Source of the DNA: Sulfobacillus benefaciens
GTDB taxonomy: Bacteria; Bacillota; Sulfobacillia; Sulfobacillales; Sulfobacillaceae
NCBI GenBank assembly: GCA_003023725.1
Contig: PXYT01000002.1
Location: 116,261-180,260 of the forward strand
Length of the DNA: 64,000 nt
Direction of reading: 5' to 3'
Positions 45,484-55,789 of the stretch are shown here, in pieces. Both the position numbers and the translations under genes were made by a program. A model generated the notes under the pieces. That model was not told where the DNA came from, searched no databases, and saw only the letters and a list, made by a program, of their open reading frames with translations. How positions within the stretch are numbered: position 1 is the stretch's first letter; each line of letters begins with the position of its first letter.

Positions 45484-47370
45484 TTATGACGGCGGTGTAT
45501 TGCTTCCGGCTCCGGGACTCGTTGTACCGTTTGCGGTAAGAGGCTGAGGAGCCTGGGCTTGGGAATTCAGAAACACCAGCAACTGTCCGGTAGAGCCGTA
45601 CCAAGTCACCGGAATCTGAACAGGCTGACCCGGATTCACCTGTTGGTAAAATACTTCCTCATTGCCGGCACTGTCGGTGACGACGACTTTTAGAATAGAT
45701 TTCGCTGGAGCGTTGTTCGGAATTTGCCACGTAACCAGTGTTTTGTTCTTCGGCAATTTGGCACTTGCGGGGCTGGGACCTTCGGACACGGTCACATTCA
45801 CCGGACTGGAATGAGATAACGCTGAGTACGGCTCGGGACTTTGATCAATGATCGTATTCACCGGCTCGGTACTGTAAGTTGAGGTGGGGGTTCCCACCGA
45901 TACGTTCTTTCCTATCAGAAGGCTGGCCGCTTGTGACACCGATAATCCTTCCAGGTTCGGCATGATTAGAGTACTGGCAGGGGGGCCGTCGGATACCCAG
46001 ACAGTCACGGGTTTCCCTTGCGTTAACCGCACTCCCGGCCTGGGGCTTTGTTTCACAACTTGTCCTTTAACAGCATGACTCTTAATATTCCGGGTCACAA
46101 TGCGAAGCCCCTGAGTTGTCAAATTTTGTTCAGCCTGGAATGCATCTTCCCCCGTGACATCCGGCACCGACACCTGTTGTGGCCCCGTCGAAAGCACAAC
46201 CTGAATGGTTTGGCCTCCTTTGACTTGGGTACCCGGTGAAGGAATCTCGTTCAAAATATAATCTTTCGGCAGATGAGACGACGGTGAATGACCCCCAATA
46301 CTTATTGTGAGTCCGAGCCGTCCCAGTTTCGATTGTGCCGTCTTCAATGATTCTCCCCTCACGTTGGGAAGGGTAATGACCGGACTGTAAATCCAGCGGT
46401 CCAGCGCATAGAGGCCGGCTCCCACAATAGCCAGTAAAACAGCGGTGGCAATGAGCCACCGAAGCCACCTACGTCGCCGTTGAGGATTGGCCCCATGACG
46501 AGACTCTTGTAATGGCATCGCACCCGCCCCGGGATTCGCCGTTCCCTCGTCTCCTTCCAGCGCACGCCGGATATCCTGTCGTATAGCTTTCGCACTTTGA
46601 TACCGTTCTGCCGGATCTTTGGACAGGGCCCTTTGAACCACCTTTTCGACCGGCTCGGAAATACCGGCGCGCAAACTCCTGACTTCCGGAGCTTCATCCT
46701 GCAAGTGTTTAATCGCTACCCCAATAGGGCTGTCTGCCTCAAAAGGCAATCGCCCCGTTAGCATTTCGAATAGAACAATGCCCAGCGAGTACAAGTCAGA
46801 CTGGGGTCCCACCAATTTTCCTCGCGCCTGTTCTGGACTCAGATATTGCACGGTGCCCAGCAACGACCCCGTGTTCACAAGAGTACCCGATGTTGCCGCA
46901 TAAGCAATGCCAAAATCCGTAACTTTCACTGTGCCATCCGAAGCGATCAGAATGTTCTGGGGCTTGATATCTCGGTGGACCACCTTTTGCCCATGTGCCG
47001 CTTCCAATCCCTGAGCAATTTGGTCCGTTATGCTTAAAGCTTCTTCAATGGACAAAGGAGCCTCGCGGTCGAGCTTGTTACGCAATGTTTCGCCCGACAC
47101 TAACTCCATAACCATATAATGAATGTCCGGATCGTCGCGTCCCACGTCGTAGACCTGAACAATGTGTCGATTGACAAGAGAAGCCGCGGCACGCGCCTCC
47201 TGGTCGAAACGGTGAACGACTTCATCATCTTCCGCCCACTGGTGTTTCAGGATCTTTACTGCAACCAGCCTGTTCAAAGTAATGTCACGTGCCCGGTAGA
47301 CTAACGACATGCCGCCTTGCCCGATGCGTTCCAATACTTCATAACGACTTCCAAGAATTTTACCTACCAT
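45484..47370 (-). CDS. prkC: Serine/threonine protein kinase PrkC with PASTA repeats
   Basis: 628 residues. The N-terminal Hanks-type kinase has GQGGMSLVYRA, the ATP lysine in AVKILK, HRDIKPQN, VTDFGIA and LSPEQARG. One membrane helix (about 305-325) follows, then three extracellular PASTA repeats and a fourth beta-rich segment with a Pro/Thr/Gly tail. In B. subtilis PrkC senses wall fragments and triggers germination. ATG 47370 aligns with the family start, though ATG 47388 is also possible; both overlap the end of prpC. Confidence 0.95.
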   Translation of the reverse strand: MVGKILGSRYEVLERIGQGGMSLVYRARDITLNRLVAVKILKHQWAEDDEVVHRFDQEARAAASLVNRHIVQVYDVGRDDPDIHYMVMELVSGETLRNKLDREAPLSIEEALSITDQIAQGLEAAHGQKVVHRDIKPQNILIASDGTVKVTDFGIAYAATSGTLVNTGSLLGTVQYLSPEQARGKLVGPQSDLYSLGIVLFEMLTGRLPFEADSPIGVAIKHLQDEAPEVRSLRAGISEPVEKVVQRALSKDPAERYQSAKAIRQDIRRALEGDEGTANPGAGAMPLQESRHGANPQRRRRWLRWLIATAVLLAIVGAGLYALDRWIYSPVITLPNVRGESLKTAQSKLGRLGLTISIGGHSPSSHLPKDYILNEIPSPGTQVKGGQTIQVVLSTGPQQVSVPDVTGEDAFQAEQNLTTQGLRIVTRNIKSHAVKGQVVKQSPRPGVRLTQGKPVTVWVSDGPPASTLIMPNLEGLSVSQAASLLIGKNVSVGTPTSTYSTEPVNTIIDQSPEPYSALSHSSPVNVTVSEGPSPASAKLPKNKTLVTWQIPNNAPAKSILKVVVTDSAGNEEVFYQQVNPGQPVQIPVTWYGSTGQLLVFLNSQAQAPQPLTANGTTSPGAGSNTPPS

Positions 47371-48097
47371 TGCTTTCACCATGGTCATGCACCACTTCTG
47401 CCAATACGAGGGTCACATTGTCCGGACCCCCTCTTTCAAGGGCCACATCCACGAGTCTATCGACGAGCTCTTTACCGTGATAACGCTCGGCGTATCGAAG
47501 AATCTCATCGTCAAAAACTACAGAGGTAAGACCATCAGTACAGAGCAACAATCGATCCTCAATGGACCACGGCATGTCAGCCATATCAATTCGAACATGA
47601 TCAAAAGGCCCCAAAGCCCGGGTCAAAACATGCTTTTTAGGATGATCACGCGCTTCCTCCGGTGTAATCGTCCCCGCCCGTTCCATTTCTCCCGCTACGG
47701 AATGGTCCATAGTCAACCGGATAACCTGGTCATGCCGGATCCGGTAAGCTCGGGAATCTCCCACATGACTCAACAACAATCGGTTAGGAAACAACACTGC
47801 GGCCGTTAACGTCGTTCCCATTCCCTCAAAACGAGGCTCGTTCTGCCCTAATTCGAAAATTCGCCTATTGGCCAGAGAGACTGCCGAGGCCAACCGGGAC
47901 ACATCGAATACCTTCAGCCCCACCGCGTCGTCCATCGCTCTCAAGGCCATATGGCTTGCCCGGCTGCCGGCCGGGCCACCGCCAATCCCGTCCGCCACGG
48001 CCAGCAAATGCCCTTGCGCTTCCACGGGACGAATGAGAAAATCGTCCTGATTCTCGCTTCGCACCAGGCCCTGGTCGGAACGGCCATATGTCTTCAC
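47360..48097 (-). CDS. prpC: PP2C-type serine/threonine phosphatase PrpC (Stp1)
   Basis: 245 residues. Metal-binding motifs are ADGIGGGPAG, SHVGDSRAY, CTDGLTSVV and GGPDNVT, the full PP2C set. It reverses PrkC phosphorylation and its gene overlaps both prkC and rlmN. The GTG start shares TGA bases with the rlmN stop. Confidence 0.95.
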   Translation of the reverse strand: MKTYGRSDQGLVRSENQDDFLIRPVEAQGHLLAVADGIGGGPAGSRASHMALRAMDDAVGLKVFDVSRLASAVSLANRRIFELGQNEPRFEGMGTTLTAAVLFPNRLLLSHVGDSRAYRIRHDQVIRLTMDHSVAGEMERAGTITPEEARDHPKKHVLTRALGPFDHVRIDMADMPWSIEDRLLLCTDGLTSVVFDDEILRYAERYHGKELVDRLVDVALERGGPDNVTLVLAEVVHDHGESNGR

Positions 48098-49149
48098 GGT
48101 GATAATAACTCCTCCTCACGCCGTCGCAACTGGCCGCAAGCCGCTTCAATATCCTGACCCATTTCCTTTCGTATCGTACAAGAAATTCCTCGGTTCTGCA
48201 CAATTCTTTGAAATTCTTCCACCAGTTTTTTTTGTGAAGGCTGAAACGGGTGTTCAGGGACAGGATTCCACGGAATCAAGTTCACATGACACGACAATCC
48301 TTGTAAAAGATCGGCCAGTTGGTGAGCCATCTCCCCGGAATCGTTAATCCCTGCCAGCAGGGCATATTCAAAGCTCACACGCCGACCGGTTTCTTCGAAA
48401 TAGAATTTAGAGGCAGCAATAAGTCGGTCGATGGGATAGGCCTTGTTGACAGGCATAAGACGACTGCGCAGTGCATCGTTTGGCGCGTGCAGTGAAACAG
48501 CCAGGGTAATCGGCAGATGTTCCCGAGCCAGCCGGTAAATATCGGGAACCAAACCGCTTGTCGAAACCGTAAAGTGGCGATAACCAAGATTAAATCCCTG
48601 AGAATCGTGAGCCACTTTGATAAAGCGAATAACATTGTCGTAATTGTCCAAAGGTTCCCCAATCCCCATCAAGTCCACTCGGCTAATGATCCGATCTTCG
48701 GGGCTAATTAAATCATTGGCCAAGCGCACCTGATCGAGCATCTCACCGGCAGTAAGATTTCTTGTTCGCTTCAAAATGCCCGAAGCACAAAATTTACATC
48801 CCATGTTGCAACCCACTTGAGACGACACGCACACGCTATATCCGTAATTGTGAGGCAGCACAACAATCTCCACCTGTTGTCCATCCCAAAGCCGTGCAAG
48901 AATTTTGCGTGTCCCATCCCTGTCCTTTTGTACGGTCACGGCCTGCAGTCGATAAAACGGCGCCCTCTCGCTCATCGTCTGCCGCAGCTCCTTGGGCCAT
49001 GAGCTAATTTGCTCATAAGTCGCGGCTCTCTGGCGCCACAGGGCGCCAAACAGCTGATTTCCCCTGTAGCGGGGCCATCCTTGGCGTTGCATCCATGCAC
49101 CCATCTCGTCCCGGTTAAGCGACAGGATGTCTTCTGATTTGTCCACCAC
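48094..49149 (-). CDS. rlmN: Dual-specificity 23S rRNA m2A2503 / tRNA A37 methyltransferase RlmN
   Basis: 351 residues, radical SAM. CNMGCKFC gives the CxxxCxxC cluster, and the two mechanistic cysteines lie in the usual places near the C-terminus (SCTIRKEMG) and upstream. GTG 49149 with GAGGTGAA upstream. It lies six bases after rsmB. Confidence 0.95.
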   Translation of the reverse strand: MVDKSEDILSLNRDEMGAWMQRQGWPRYRGNQLFGALWRQRAATYEQISSWPKELRQTMSERAPFYRLQAVTVQKDRDGTRKILARLWDGQQVEIVVLPHNYGYSVCVSSQVGCNMGCKFCASGILKRTRNLTAGEMLDQVRLANDLISPEDRIISRVDLMGIGEPLDNYDNVIRFIKVAHDSQGFNLGYRHFTVSTSGLVPDIYRLAREHLPITLAVSLHAPNDALRSRLMPVNKAYPIDRLIAASKFYFEETGRRVSFEYALLAGINDSGEMAHQLADLLQGLSCHVNLIPWNPVPEHPFQPSQKKLVEEFQRIVQNRGISCTIRKEMGQDIEAACGQLRRREEELLSP

Positions 49150-49155
49150 TTCACC

Positions 49156-50463
49156 TCATGTTTTTAAACGTGCAATGAAAAAACCGTCCATTCCCAGATC
49201 CCCTGGAAGCAGCAATAGCTTGGCGTCCACAATATAGTCCTCAAAAGCCGCTGACGGCAGGTAAGGGTTCACTCCCTCCACGTGGACATCCGAACGACTT
49301 TTCAGGATTTTGTCAATGACGCACATGGTCTCTTCCGGCTCAATGGAACACGTGCTATAAACAATCACTCCGCCCGGCCGCGCCAGGGTAATAGCCGCTT
49401 CCAAAAGTTCTTGCTGCAGCTTCTGATGCTCTTTCAAGTCCTCTTCTTGTTTTTTCCATCTGGCATCAGACCGCCGGCGCAGTACTCCCAGATTGCTGCA
49501 CGGAGCGTCAAGCAACACCCGGTCAAACTCATGGACATGTTCACGGGCAAAAACGCGCGCATCGACTTCTTTTAAGGAAAGATGTCCCGAGAATCCCAAC
49601 CGGGCCATATTCTGTTTCAACAAATTCAGTCGGGCCCGGGATACATCCACGGCTGTGACACGGACTTTACCCTGCGTACGTTCCAAAATATGCCCCGTCT
49701 TACCGCCCAAACCCGCCGTTAAATCGACAATGCTTTCGCCGTCATGGGGATCAAGAACCCACGTCACCAGCATACTGCTCTCATCCTGAACCGTGACCAA
49801 TCCCGTGCGAAAAGCCGGGAGATCTTCTAGCCAAAATGAACCGCTTATGCGAATCGCTTCGGGTAAATACGCGGAACCCTCCGCGTGGACCCCTTCCCGG
49901 CGAATTTCCTCCAGTACCGCTTCTCGGGACGTTCTTGATAGATTCACGCGCAGTGATAAAGGAGGTATGGCATTATTGATGGCCAATATCCTGCGTGTCC
50001 TCTCGATTCCAAATCTTTTCTGCCACCGTTGCACCAACCAGTCAGGATGGGAATATTCGACAGCCAGTGACAGATTTTCCGGCCTTTTACTGGGGGCACG
50101 CCGTAAAATCGCATTGACCATACCGGTAGCCCGGGGCGAAACATTTTTGGTCTGCTCAACCGCCGCGTCGACAACCGCATACGCGGGAACCCTGTCTAAA
50201 AATCCCATTTGAAACAGGCCCATGCGTAAAATATCCCGCACCACTGGCTCGAGTTCTCCACGTACAAACGGCGCCAGCCATGCATCCAGATACCGTTGGT
50301 TGCGCAATACCCCGTACACGATTTGTGTCATCAGTGAGCGGTCTGCCGGAGATAGCTGGCCACGCCGCGTCCTCTCGGCCAATGCTTCTCCTACCGGTTC
50401 CCCCCCGCGGATGAGCATCAGCGCATTTAACGCTTCGATTCGAGCCGGACCCGCTCCCGTCAT
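49156..50463 (-). CDS. rsmB: 16S rRNA (cytosine967-C5)-methyltransferase RsmB
   Basis: 435 residues: an N-terminal NusB-like RNA-binding domain (1-140) and a SAM methyltransferase with DLTAGLGGKTGH, the DAPCSNLG motif with its Cys, and the catalytic TCSIEPEE Cys. It shares four bases with the fmt stop. Confidence 0.95.
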   Translation of the reverse strand: MTGAGPARIEALNALMLIRGGEPVGEALAERTRRGQLSPADRSLMTQIVYGVLRNQRYLDAWLAPFVRGELEPVVRDILRMGLFQMGFLDRVPAYAVVDAAVEQTKNVSPRATGMVNAILRRAPSKRPENLSLAVEYSHPDWLVQRWQKRFGIERTRRILAINNAIPPLSLRVNLSRTSREAVLEEIRREGVHAEGSAYLPEAIRISGSFWLEDLPAFRTGLVTVQDESSMLVTWVLDPHDGESIVDLTAGLGGKTGHILERTQGKVRVTAVDVSRARLNLLKQNMARLGFSGHLSLKEVDARVFAREHVHEFDRVLLDAPCSNLGVLRRRSDARWKKQEEDLKEHQKLQQELLEAAITLARPGGVIVYSTCSIEPEETMCVIDKILKSRSDVHVEGVNPYLPSAAFEDYIVDAKLLLLPGDLGMDGFFIARLKT

Positions 50464-51377
50464 TCACACACCACCCTGCCTAATGTTCGCAAACCCCGCT
50501 GAAAGTCACCTGGGGTCATTTCCTTTTTGCCGGCTGGTTTAATCCTCTTCACAACCACAACGCCATCCGTTGTGCCCACATGCCAGTCGTTCCCATTCAA
50601 TTCCGCCCATCCTACGGGCTGTTCCCCTTTATCATATGCGCTTTGCACTACTTTGACGCGTACTCCGTGGCAAATAGTATAGGCTCCGGGCTCGGGAGTC
50701 ATGCTCCGTACGAGGCGGTCAATCACTTGAGCAGGCTGATTCCATCGGATATGACTGTCGCCAGCATCAAATTTACCCGCATACACCGCCTGCTTTGGGT
50801 CCTGGGGCAACAGCGCGATTTTTCCGGAAAACAAGCGATCAAGATACTCTATAAGCAGATCTCGCGCCTCACGAGCCAGTATTTGTGTTAAATCGCCAGC
50901 GGTCACGTTCGGTAATATGGGCACGCTTCGAGTGGCCACGATATCACCGGTGTCGACCCCTTCGTCTACTTTCATTAATGTCACACCCGTGATCGTGTCA
51001 CCCTCACGAATGGCCCATGCTATGGGATTAGGCCCACGCCACCGGGGAAGGAGCGATGCATGCAAGTTATAGGTTCCATACCGGGGAAGGTTTAAGAGCC
51101 ACGGACGGAGTATTTTTCCGTATGCCGCGGTAATGATTAGATCCGGCTCCCACTTGACCCATGTGTCTTTAAAGTCAAGAAGACGTACCGGCTTGTCTAC
51201 CTCTAGCCCCGCCATTTCAGCCGCTTGGGCTGCCGGGGAAGGTGTAAGCCGCAGATGCCGCCCCTGAGGCGTGTCTGGCTTGGTTACGACCCGGATGTTC
51301 AAGTTGCCCAGCGCCATCAACCCTTCTAAAATAATGCGCGCATACTCCGGAGTCCCCATAAACAGTATCCTTCTCAC
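50460..51377 (-). CDS. fmt: Methionyl-tRNA formyltransferase
   Basis: 305 residues. LHASLLPRWRGPNPIAWAI is the formyltetrahydrofolate site (usually HASLLPKYRGAAPI, here Pro-Asn for Ala-Ala), and TLMKVDEGVDTGDI carries the catalytic Asp; the C-terminal OB domain binds tRNA. It formylates initiator Met-tRNA; def, two bases upstream, later removes the formyl group. Confidence 0.95.
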   Translation of the reverse strand: MRRILFMGTPEYARIILEGLMALGNLNIRVVTKPDTPQGRHLRLTPSPAAQAAEMAGLEVDKPVRLLDFKDTWVKWEPDLIITAAYGKILRPWLLNLPRYGTYNLHASLLPRWRGPNPIAWAIREGDTITGVTLMKVDEGVDTGDIVATRSVPILPNVTAGDLTQILAREARDLLIEYLDRLFSGKIALLPQDPKQAVYAGKFDAGDSHIRWNQPAQVIDRLVRSMTPEPGAYTICHGVRVKVVQSAYDKGEQPVGWAELNGNDWHVGTTDGVVVVKRIKPAGKKEMTPGDFQRGLRTLGRVVCE

Positions 51378-51379
51378 GC

Positions 51380-51868
51380 TTAATCCAACACCACCTCGTT
51401 TTTTCCCTGACCGCTGATCTTGTCGCGCTCAACAACCACTAAGGCCAAATCGGTAAAGAGGACCCCGTCCAAATGGTCGATTTCATGTTGGAGGCACCGG
51501 GCAAGCAATCCGTCACAATTCATCCATATTTGATGGCCGTGACGATCCATTCCGGTGACGCGAATGGACTGGGCCCGTTCCACCTCACCAACCAGATCTG
51601 GAATGGACAGGCACCCTTCATACCCCAATTGTGCCCCTTCGCGGTAGAGAATTTGCGGATTGACCAGTTCGACCAGTCCACTACCCACGTCGGCGACTAC
51701 GACTCGCTTGGATATGCCGACCTGTGGTGCTGCCAACCCGATTCCCTCAGCGGCGTACATGGTTTCCGCCATTTCCGTTAATAAACCCCGAATCTCCCGA
51801 TTGACCTTCCGAACAGGAGCCGCGGTCTGACGTAATTTAGCATCTTCGGCCCGTAGGATATCTAGCAT
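51380..51868 (-). CDS. def: Peptide deformylase
   Basis: 162 residues. All three motifs are present: GIGLAAPQ, EGCLS and QHEIDHLDG (HExxH). It is a metallo-enzyme that removes N-formyl from nascent proteins. It is the first gene of the tightly packed def-fmt-rsmB-rlmN-prpC-prkC series. Confidence 0.97.
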   Translation of the reverse strand: MLDILRAEDAKLRQTAAPVRKVNREIRGLLTEMAETMYAAEGIGLAAPQVGISKRVVVADVGSGLVELVNPQILYREGAQLGYEGCLSIPDLVGEVERAQSIRVTGMDRHGHQIWMNCDGLLARCLQHEIDHLDGVLFTDLALVVVERDKISGQGKNEVVLD

Positions 51869-51906
51869 TTTCTACCACCTCGCATGTGACGTCGTTGTCT
51901 CACCAT

Positions 51907-54081
51907 TTATAACATATAATACGGGTCAACCGTAATACTGCACGATAGTTCCTCATGCTCAATTTTAGAAAGAATTGCAACGATTTCTGGATTCCTCGGT
52001 CCCTTTAGCAAAATATGATACCGAAAGCGTCCCCGCACTTTGGGCAAAGGCGCGGGAGCGGGACCCAGAATCTGCAACCCCATATCCGCGAGGACACCAA
52101 TCCTATCGGCAATTCGTGACACCGTGTTTTGTGCACGCGCCTCGGATGGATCAGCGACTTCCAGAAGCCACAAATTGCCATACGGAGGATATCCCAATTC
52201 CTTTCGGAATTCAATCTCTTGTTGATAAAATCCGTCATAGGAATGACTCATGGCACTTTGAATAGCAAAATGCTCGGGCTCGTACGCCTGGACCACAACT
52301 TTGCCGGGCCGCTCGCCACGACCGGTGCGGCCCGATGCCTGCACCAGCAGCTGAAAGGTCCTTTCTGAGCGCCTGAAATCAGGAAGGTGCAAGGCCACAT
52401 CCGCCGCCACGATACCAACTACCGAAACGTGAGGAAAGTCCATGCCTTTCGCGATCATTTGGGTGCCAACCAGCACGTCTGCGCGTTGTTCCACAAAATC
52501 CTGATATAACTGGTAGTAACTCTGCCTGGTCCTCAGAGTATCCCGGTCCGCCCGTAACACTCTCGCGTCAGCCCACAACTTGTGCACTTCTTCCACGACT
52601 CGCTCTGTTCCCGCCCCAAAATACCGAATGCGGCGGCTCCCACAGTGGCCGCATATTTTCGGCGGGTCCATGGTAAAGAAGCAGTAATGACACATTAACT
52701 GATCCTGATTCTGGTGATAAGTCAGCGTTACGGAACACCGCGGACATTGTACGGCATGACCGCAGTCGCGGCACATGACGAAACTGGCATATCCCCGGCG
52801 ATTCAAAAACAATATGGCTTGCTCATGGCGGCCCAAGGCCTGAGTCAATTCCTGTTGTAAGGCCCGGCTGAAAATGGAGTGGTTACCTTCTTGCAGTTCC
52901 TCGCGCATGTCGACAATCTGTACTGGTGGAAGAGTACGGCTTCCAATCCGCCGGGTCAACCTTATCCATCCGATTAAATGCTGCCGAGCAAAAAATGCTG
53001 TTTCCAAGGAGGGTGTGGCGCTGCCTAATATCACCTTAGCCCCGGTGTGATCCGCGAGCCAGAACGCCACGTCACGCGTATGATAGCGAGGGTGTTCCTC
53101 TTGCTTGTACGTGCCTTCGTGTTCTTCATCCAGAACAATGAGCCCCAAATGTCCAAAAGGCAGAAAAATCGCCGAGCGTACTCCCACCACGATGGCAAGA
53201 TCACCTTTCCGGACGGCCTGCCATGTTTTGGCTCGCTCGCTGTCTGTCAGGGAACTGTGCCACAGCCCCACGTGGTTGCCAAAACGACTTTGAAACCGCA
53301 TCACGGTTTGGGGCGTTAACGCAATTTCCGGCACCAACACCAACGCCTGAGACCCGTCGTGAATCATCTTATGGATAAGTTGCAAGTACACTTCAGTCTT
53401 GCCGGAACCGGTTATACCTTCCAAAAGCCATTTTGATCCGGCGGGGCCCGCCCAAATCTGTTCCACAGCCCGGGCCTGTTCTTCGTTGAGGACATAAGGA
53501 GAGGGGTGAGGCTCCGTGCCGGCAGGGATTTGAGCCTTATCCATGCGCATGACGGCTATCGTCCCCTCCTTGATCAGATCGCGCAAGGTTGTGCGCATCT
53601 CCGGCATACTCGCCAACAACTCCCGCTTCAACATGGGACCCCGTTCCGCGAGCAGATTCCATAACTGTTGTCGCCTGGATCCCGCTCGGCCGCGCTTTGG
53701 ACGGGGTCCCACAACAGAACAAACTTCCTCCGCCGCCAGATTGGTGTAGGGTTTAAGCCGGATATTACGCGGAAGCATCGCCTTAAAGGCTTGCATGGGG
53801 AAGCATAGGTATTCTTGCGCGACCCATAACCCCAATTCCACCATCCAGGGATTCAGTAGAGGATACGGGTCAACGACCTCCAGAACCGGTTTGAGTGTCA
53901 GTTCCTTATCAAAACCCTCATTTTCGCGTAACGCACTCACTATCCCTAGGCTCTGCGTTTTGCCGAAGGGAACGCGGACGCGCTGCCCCACGGTCACAGA
54001 CAGTTCGTTGGGAACTTCGTAGCTCCATGCCTGGTCCAATCCGGGGATAACTCGATCAATCACCACATCTGCAATTCTCAT
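51907..54081 (-). CDS. priA: Primosomal replication-restart helicase PriA
   Basis: 724 residues from ATG 54081; an upstream ATG at 54162 adds 27 residues of no similarity. N-terminal 3'-DNA-binding domain, Walker A GITGSGKTE, DEEHEG motif II, a zinc-binding insert with four CxxC pairs (CRDCGHAVQCPRC, then CHYC and CGHC), and the C-terminal helicase motifs GTQMIAKGMDFP and QASGRTGRG. It reloads the replisome after fork collapse. Confidence 0.97.
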   Translation of the reverse strand: MRIADVVIDRVIPGLDQAWSYEVPNELSVTVGQRVRVPFGKTQSLGIVSALRENEGFDKELTLKPVLEVVDPYPLLNPWMVELGLWVAQEYLCFPMQAFKAMLPRNIRLKPYTNLAAEEVCSVVGPRPKRGRAGSRRQQLWNLLAERGPMLKRELLASMPEMRTTLRDLIKEGTIAVMRMDKAQIPAGTEPHPSPYVLNEEQARAVEQIWAGPAGSKWLLEGITGSGKTEVYLQLIHKMIHDGSQALVLVPEIALTPQTVMRFQSRFGNHVGLWHSSLTDSERAKTWQAVRKGDLAIVVGVRSAIFLPFGHLGLIVLDEEHEGTYKQEEHPRYHTRDVAFWLADHTGAKVILGSATPSLETAFFARQHLIGWIRLTRRIGSRTLPPVQIVDMREELQEGNHSIFSRALQQELTQALGRHEQAILFLNRRGYASFVMCRDCGHAVQCPRCSVTLTYHQNQDQLMCHYCFFTMDPPKICGHCGSRRIRYFGAGTERVVEEVHKLWADARVLRADRDTLRTRQSYYQLYQDFVEQRADVLVGTQMIAKGMDFPHVSVVGIVAADVALHLPDFRRSERTFQLLVQASGRTGRGERPGKVVVQAYEPEHFAIQSAMSHSYDGFYQQEIEFRKELGYPPYGNLWLLEVADPSEARAQNTVSRIADRIGVLADMGLQILGPAPAPLPKVRGRFRYHILLKGPRNPEIVAILSKIEHEELSCSITVDPYYML

Positions 54082-54280
54082 AAAAAGCGTCCTACTCCAT
54101 GGGTTTATTTTTCCGCTAGGCATGTCAAGAGGATATGTTTCGACTTCGCCCTTTATCGACAATTCCCGTGGATTTCGCCTCCGGCGTCTCCCTCCTCGGA
54201 TCCTCGTGCATGTTACACCGCAGGAAGGAATAGCAGCGAGCTCTGAGTCCCTTAATACCGGCCAAGGTCTAACGATTAAC

Positions 54281-54319
54281 GAAAAAACACCTAAGCCGCT
54301 CCCATCCGCTGGGCGGCTT
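54281..54319 (-). terminator. Probable terminator after coaBC
   Basis: On the minus strand AAGCCGC and GCGGCTT form a 7-bp stem with a 13-base loop, followed by AGGTG and six T. It lies 25 bases past the coaBC stop and would separate rpoZ-coaBC from priA-def. Confidence 0.55.
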
Positions 54320-54343
54320 GAAGCCGATCAATCGTACGCATGC

Positions 54344-55555
54344 TCATAAGGGGGATCGGGAATTCCCGCCAATTTTTGGCCTCAGAACGCTTAATAAATC
54401 CGCCACATGACTTGCCAGTTCGTCTTTGCTCACACTTTGAAAATTGCCTGGCCCATCCCCTTTAAGGATGATGCGAGCCTCGTAGTCCGATTTCCCAAAT
54501 CCGCGGTGTCGGCCCACCTGGTTGGCCACGATAGCATCCAGATGTTTACGCTGCAACTTCTCCTGTGCCTGAGCCAAAACATTGTCCGTCTCCGCCGCGA
54601 ACCCTATAAGGATCTTTGAGTCGTGATATCTGGTTCCCATCTCTGCCATAATATCCGGGTTAACTGCCATAGGCCACATTAAATCCAGCTGGCGCTTTTT
54701 TTGTTTTTCGGAAAAAGGGCTTGCCGGCCGAAAGTCTGAGACGGCTGCGGCTCCAATTAACGTATCCGCTTCTCCAATTCGACTCTCAACAGCTTCGAGC
54801 ATTTCTTGGGCAGACACGACCTCCTGATACTCAACCCCGGAACACAAAGGCTCTTCTACCCTTGGCCCATGGATTAGAATGACGTGAGCTCCCCTTGCAG
54901 TCAACTCACGAGCTAGAATCAGGCCGATCGTGCCTGTGGAGGGATTGGTCAAGATGCGTACCGGGTCAAAATGCTCCCATGTAGGTCCGGCAGTTATTAG
55001 GATGACCCGGTTTTGAAGCGTTTTAGGCCGCGTCAGAGCCCACATGGCATTCATAATCTCGTGAGGCTCCGCCATTCGTCCGGGACCGCTTTGCCCCGAA
55101 GCCAAACGTCCGTCATTGGGGCCGACAACGGAAATCACGCGATCCTTTTTCAAATCCTCCAGACGGGCCTGGGTTTGGGGACTTAACCACATTTCACTTT
55201 CCATAGCCGGAGCCACCACACTAGGCCCCAAATAGCCTTGGAAGATCAGACTCAGCAAATCCGAAGACAAACCTAAGCTCAAGCGTGCCAGCAGATTTTG
55301 GGTGAGCGGAGCAATCACGAGCATTTCGGCCCAGCGTGCCATCTTCACGTGCGACACCGGGCCCATCGGTTCATCCATGGACCTTACCCCGACCGGGTTC
55401 CCCGTTAAGGCGCGAAATGTCAATGGGCCCACGAACCGTGTGGCACTTTCCGTCATAACCGTCAAGACTTCATGGCCGGCTTGAACCAACTTGCTGGCCA
55501 AATCACAACTCTTATAGGCGGCTATGCCGCCTCCGACTCCTAAAATAACCCGCAT
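54344..55555 (-). CDS. coaBC: Bifunctional phosphopantothenoylcysteine decarboxylase / ligase
   Basis: About 403 residues. The N-terminal flavoprotein (CoaC) half has GVGGGIAAYKS, and the APAMESEMW loop that replaces the usual PAMNxxMW (Glu for Asn). The C-terminal CoaB half shows LITAGPTWEHFDPVR, NPSTGTIG, and AAVSDFRP. These are the second and third steps of CoA synthesis from pantothenate. The start at about 55555 aligns with the family; a longer frame runs into rpoZ. It shares its start region with the rpoZ stop. Confidence 0.93.
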   Translation of the reverse strand: MRVILGVGGGIAAYKSCDLASKLVQAGHEVLTVMTESATRFVGPLTFRALTGNPVGVRSMDEPMGPVSHVKMARWAEMLVIAPLTQNLLARLSLGLSSDLLSLIFQGYLGPSVVAPAMESEMWLSPQTQARLEDLKKDRVISVVGPNDGRLASGQSGPGRMAEPHEIMNAMWALTRPKTLQNRVILITAGPTWEHFDPVRILTNPSTGTIGLILARELTARGAHVILIHGPRVEEPLCSGVEYQEVVSAQEMLEAVESRIGEADTLIGAAAVSDFRPASPFSEKQKKRQLDLMWPMAVNPDIMAEMGTRYHDSKILIGFAAETDNVLAQAQEKLQRKHLDAIVANQVGRHRGFGKSDYEARIILKGDGPGNFQSVSKDELASHVADLLSVLRPKIGGNSRSPL

Positions 55556-55559
55556 GATT

Positions 55560-55772
55560 TCATTTGATACCGGTAGAAGGTACTTCCACAGTAATAAGAC
55601 CGCGGTGAATCTCATCCAAAGCAATCGTTACCGGCTTGCTCGCCCGTGATTCCACCAAAGGATGGCTTCCTTCGGTAATAGCCCGGCCGCGGCGAGCGGC
55701 GGCCACCGCCAGCGCATACTTACTTTCGTGTCTGTCCGTTAACTCTTTGACCGTTAGACCTTTCGGATCCAT
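55560..55772 (-). CDS. rpoZ: RNA polymerase omega subunit
   Basis: 70 residues. The conserved ESKYALAVAAARRGRAIT core helix and KPVTIALDEIHRG match omega, which helps assemble beta-prime. It lies 17 bases after remA; gmk, which separates the two in B. subtilis, is missing. Confidence 0.92.
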   Translation of the reverse strand: MDPKGLTVKELTDRHESKYALAVAAARRGRAITEGSHPLVESRASKPVTIALDEIHRGLITVEVPSTGIK

Positions 55773-55789
55773 GTCACTGCTCCTCTTTC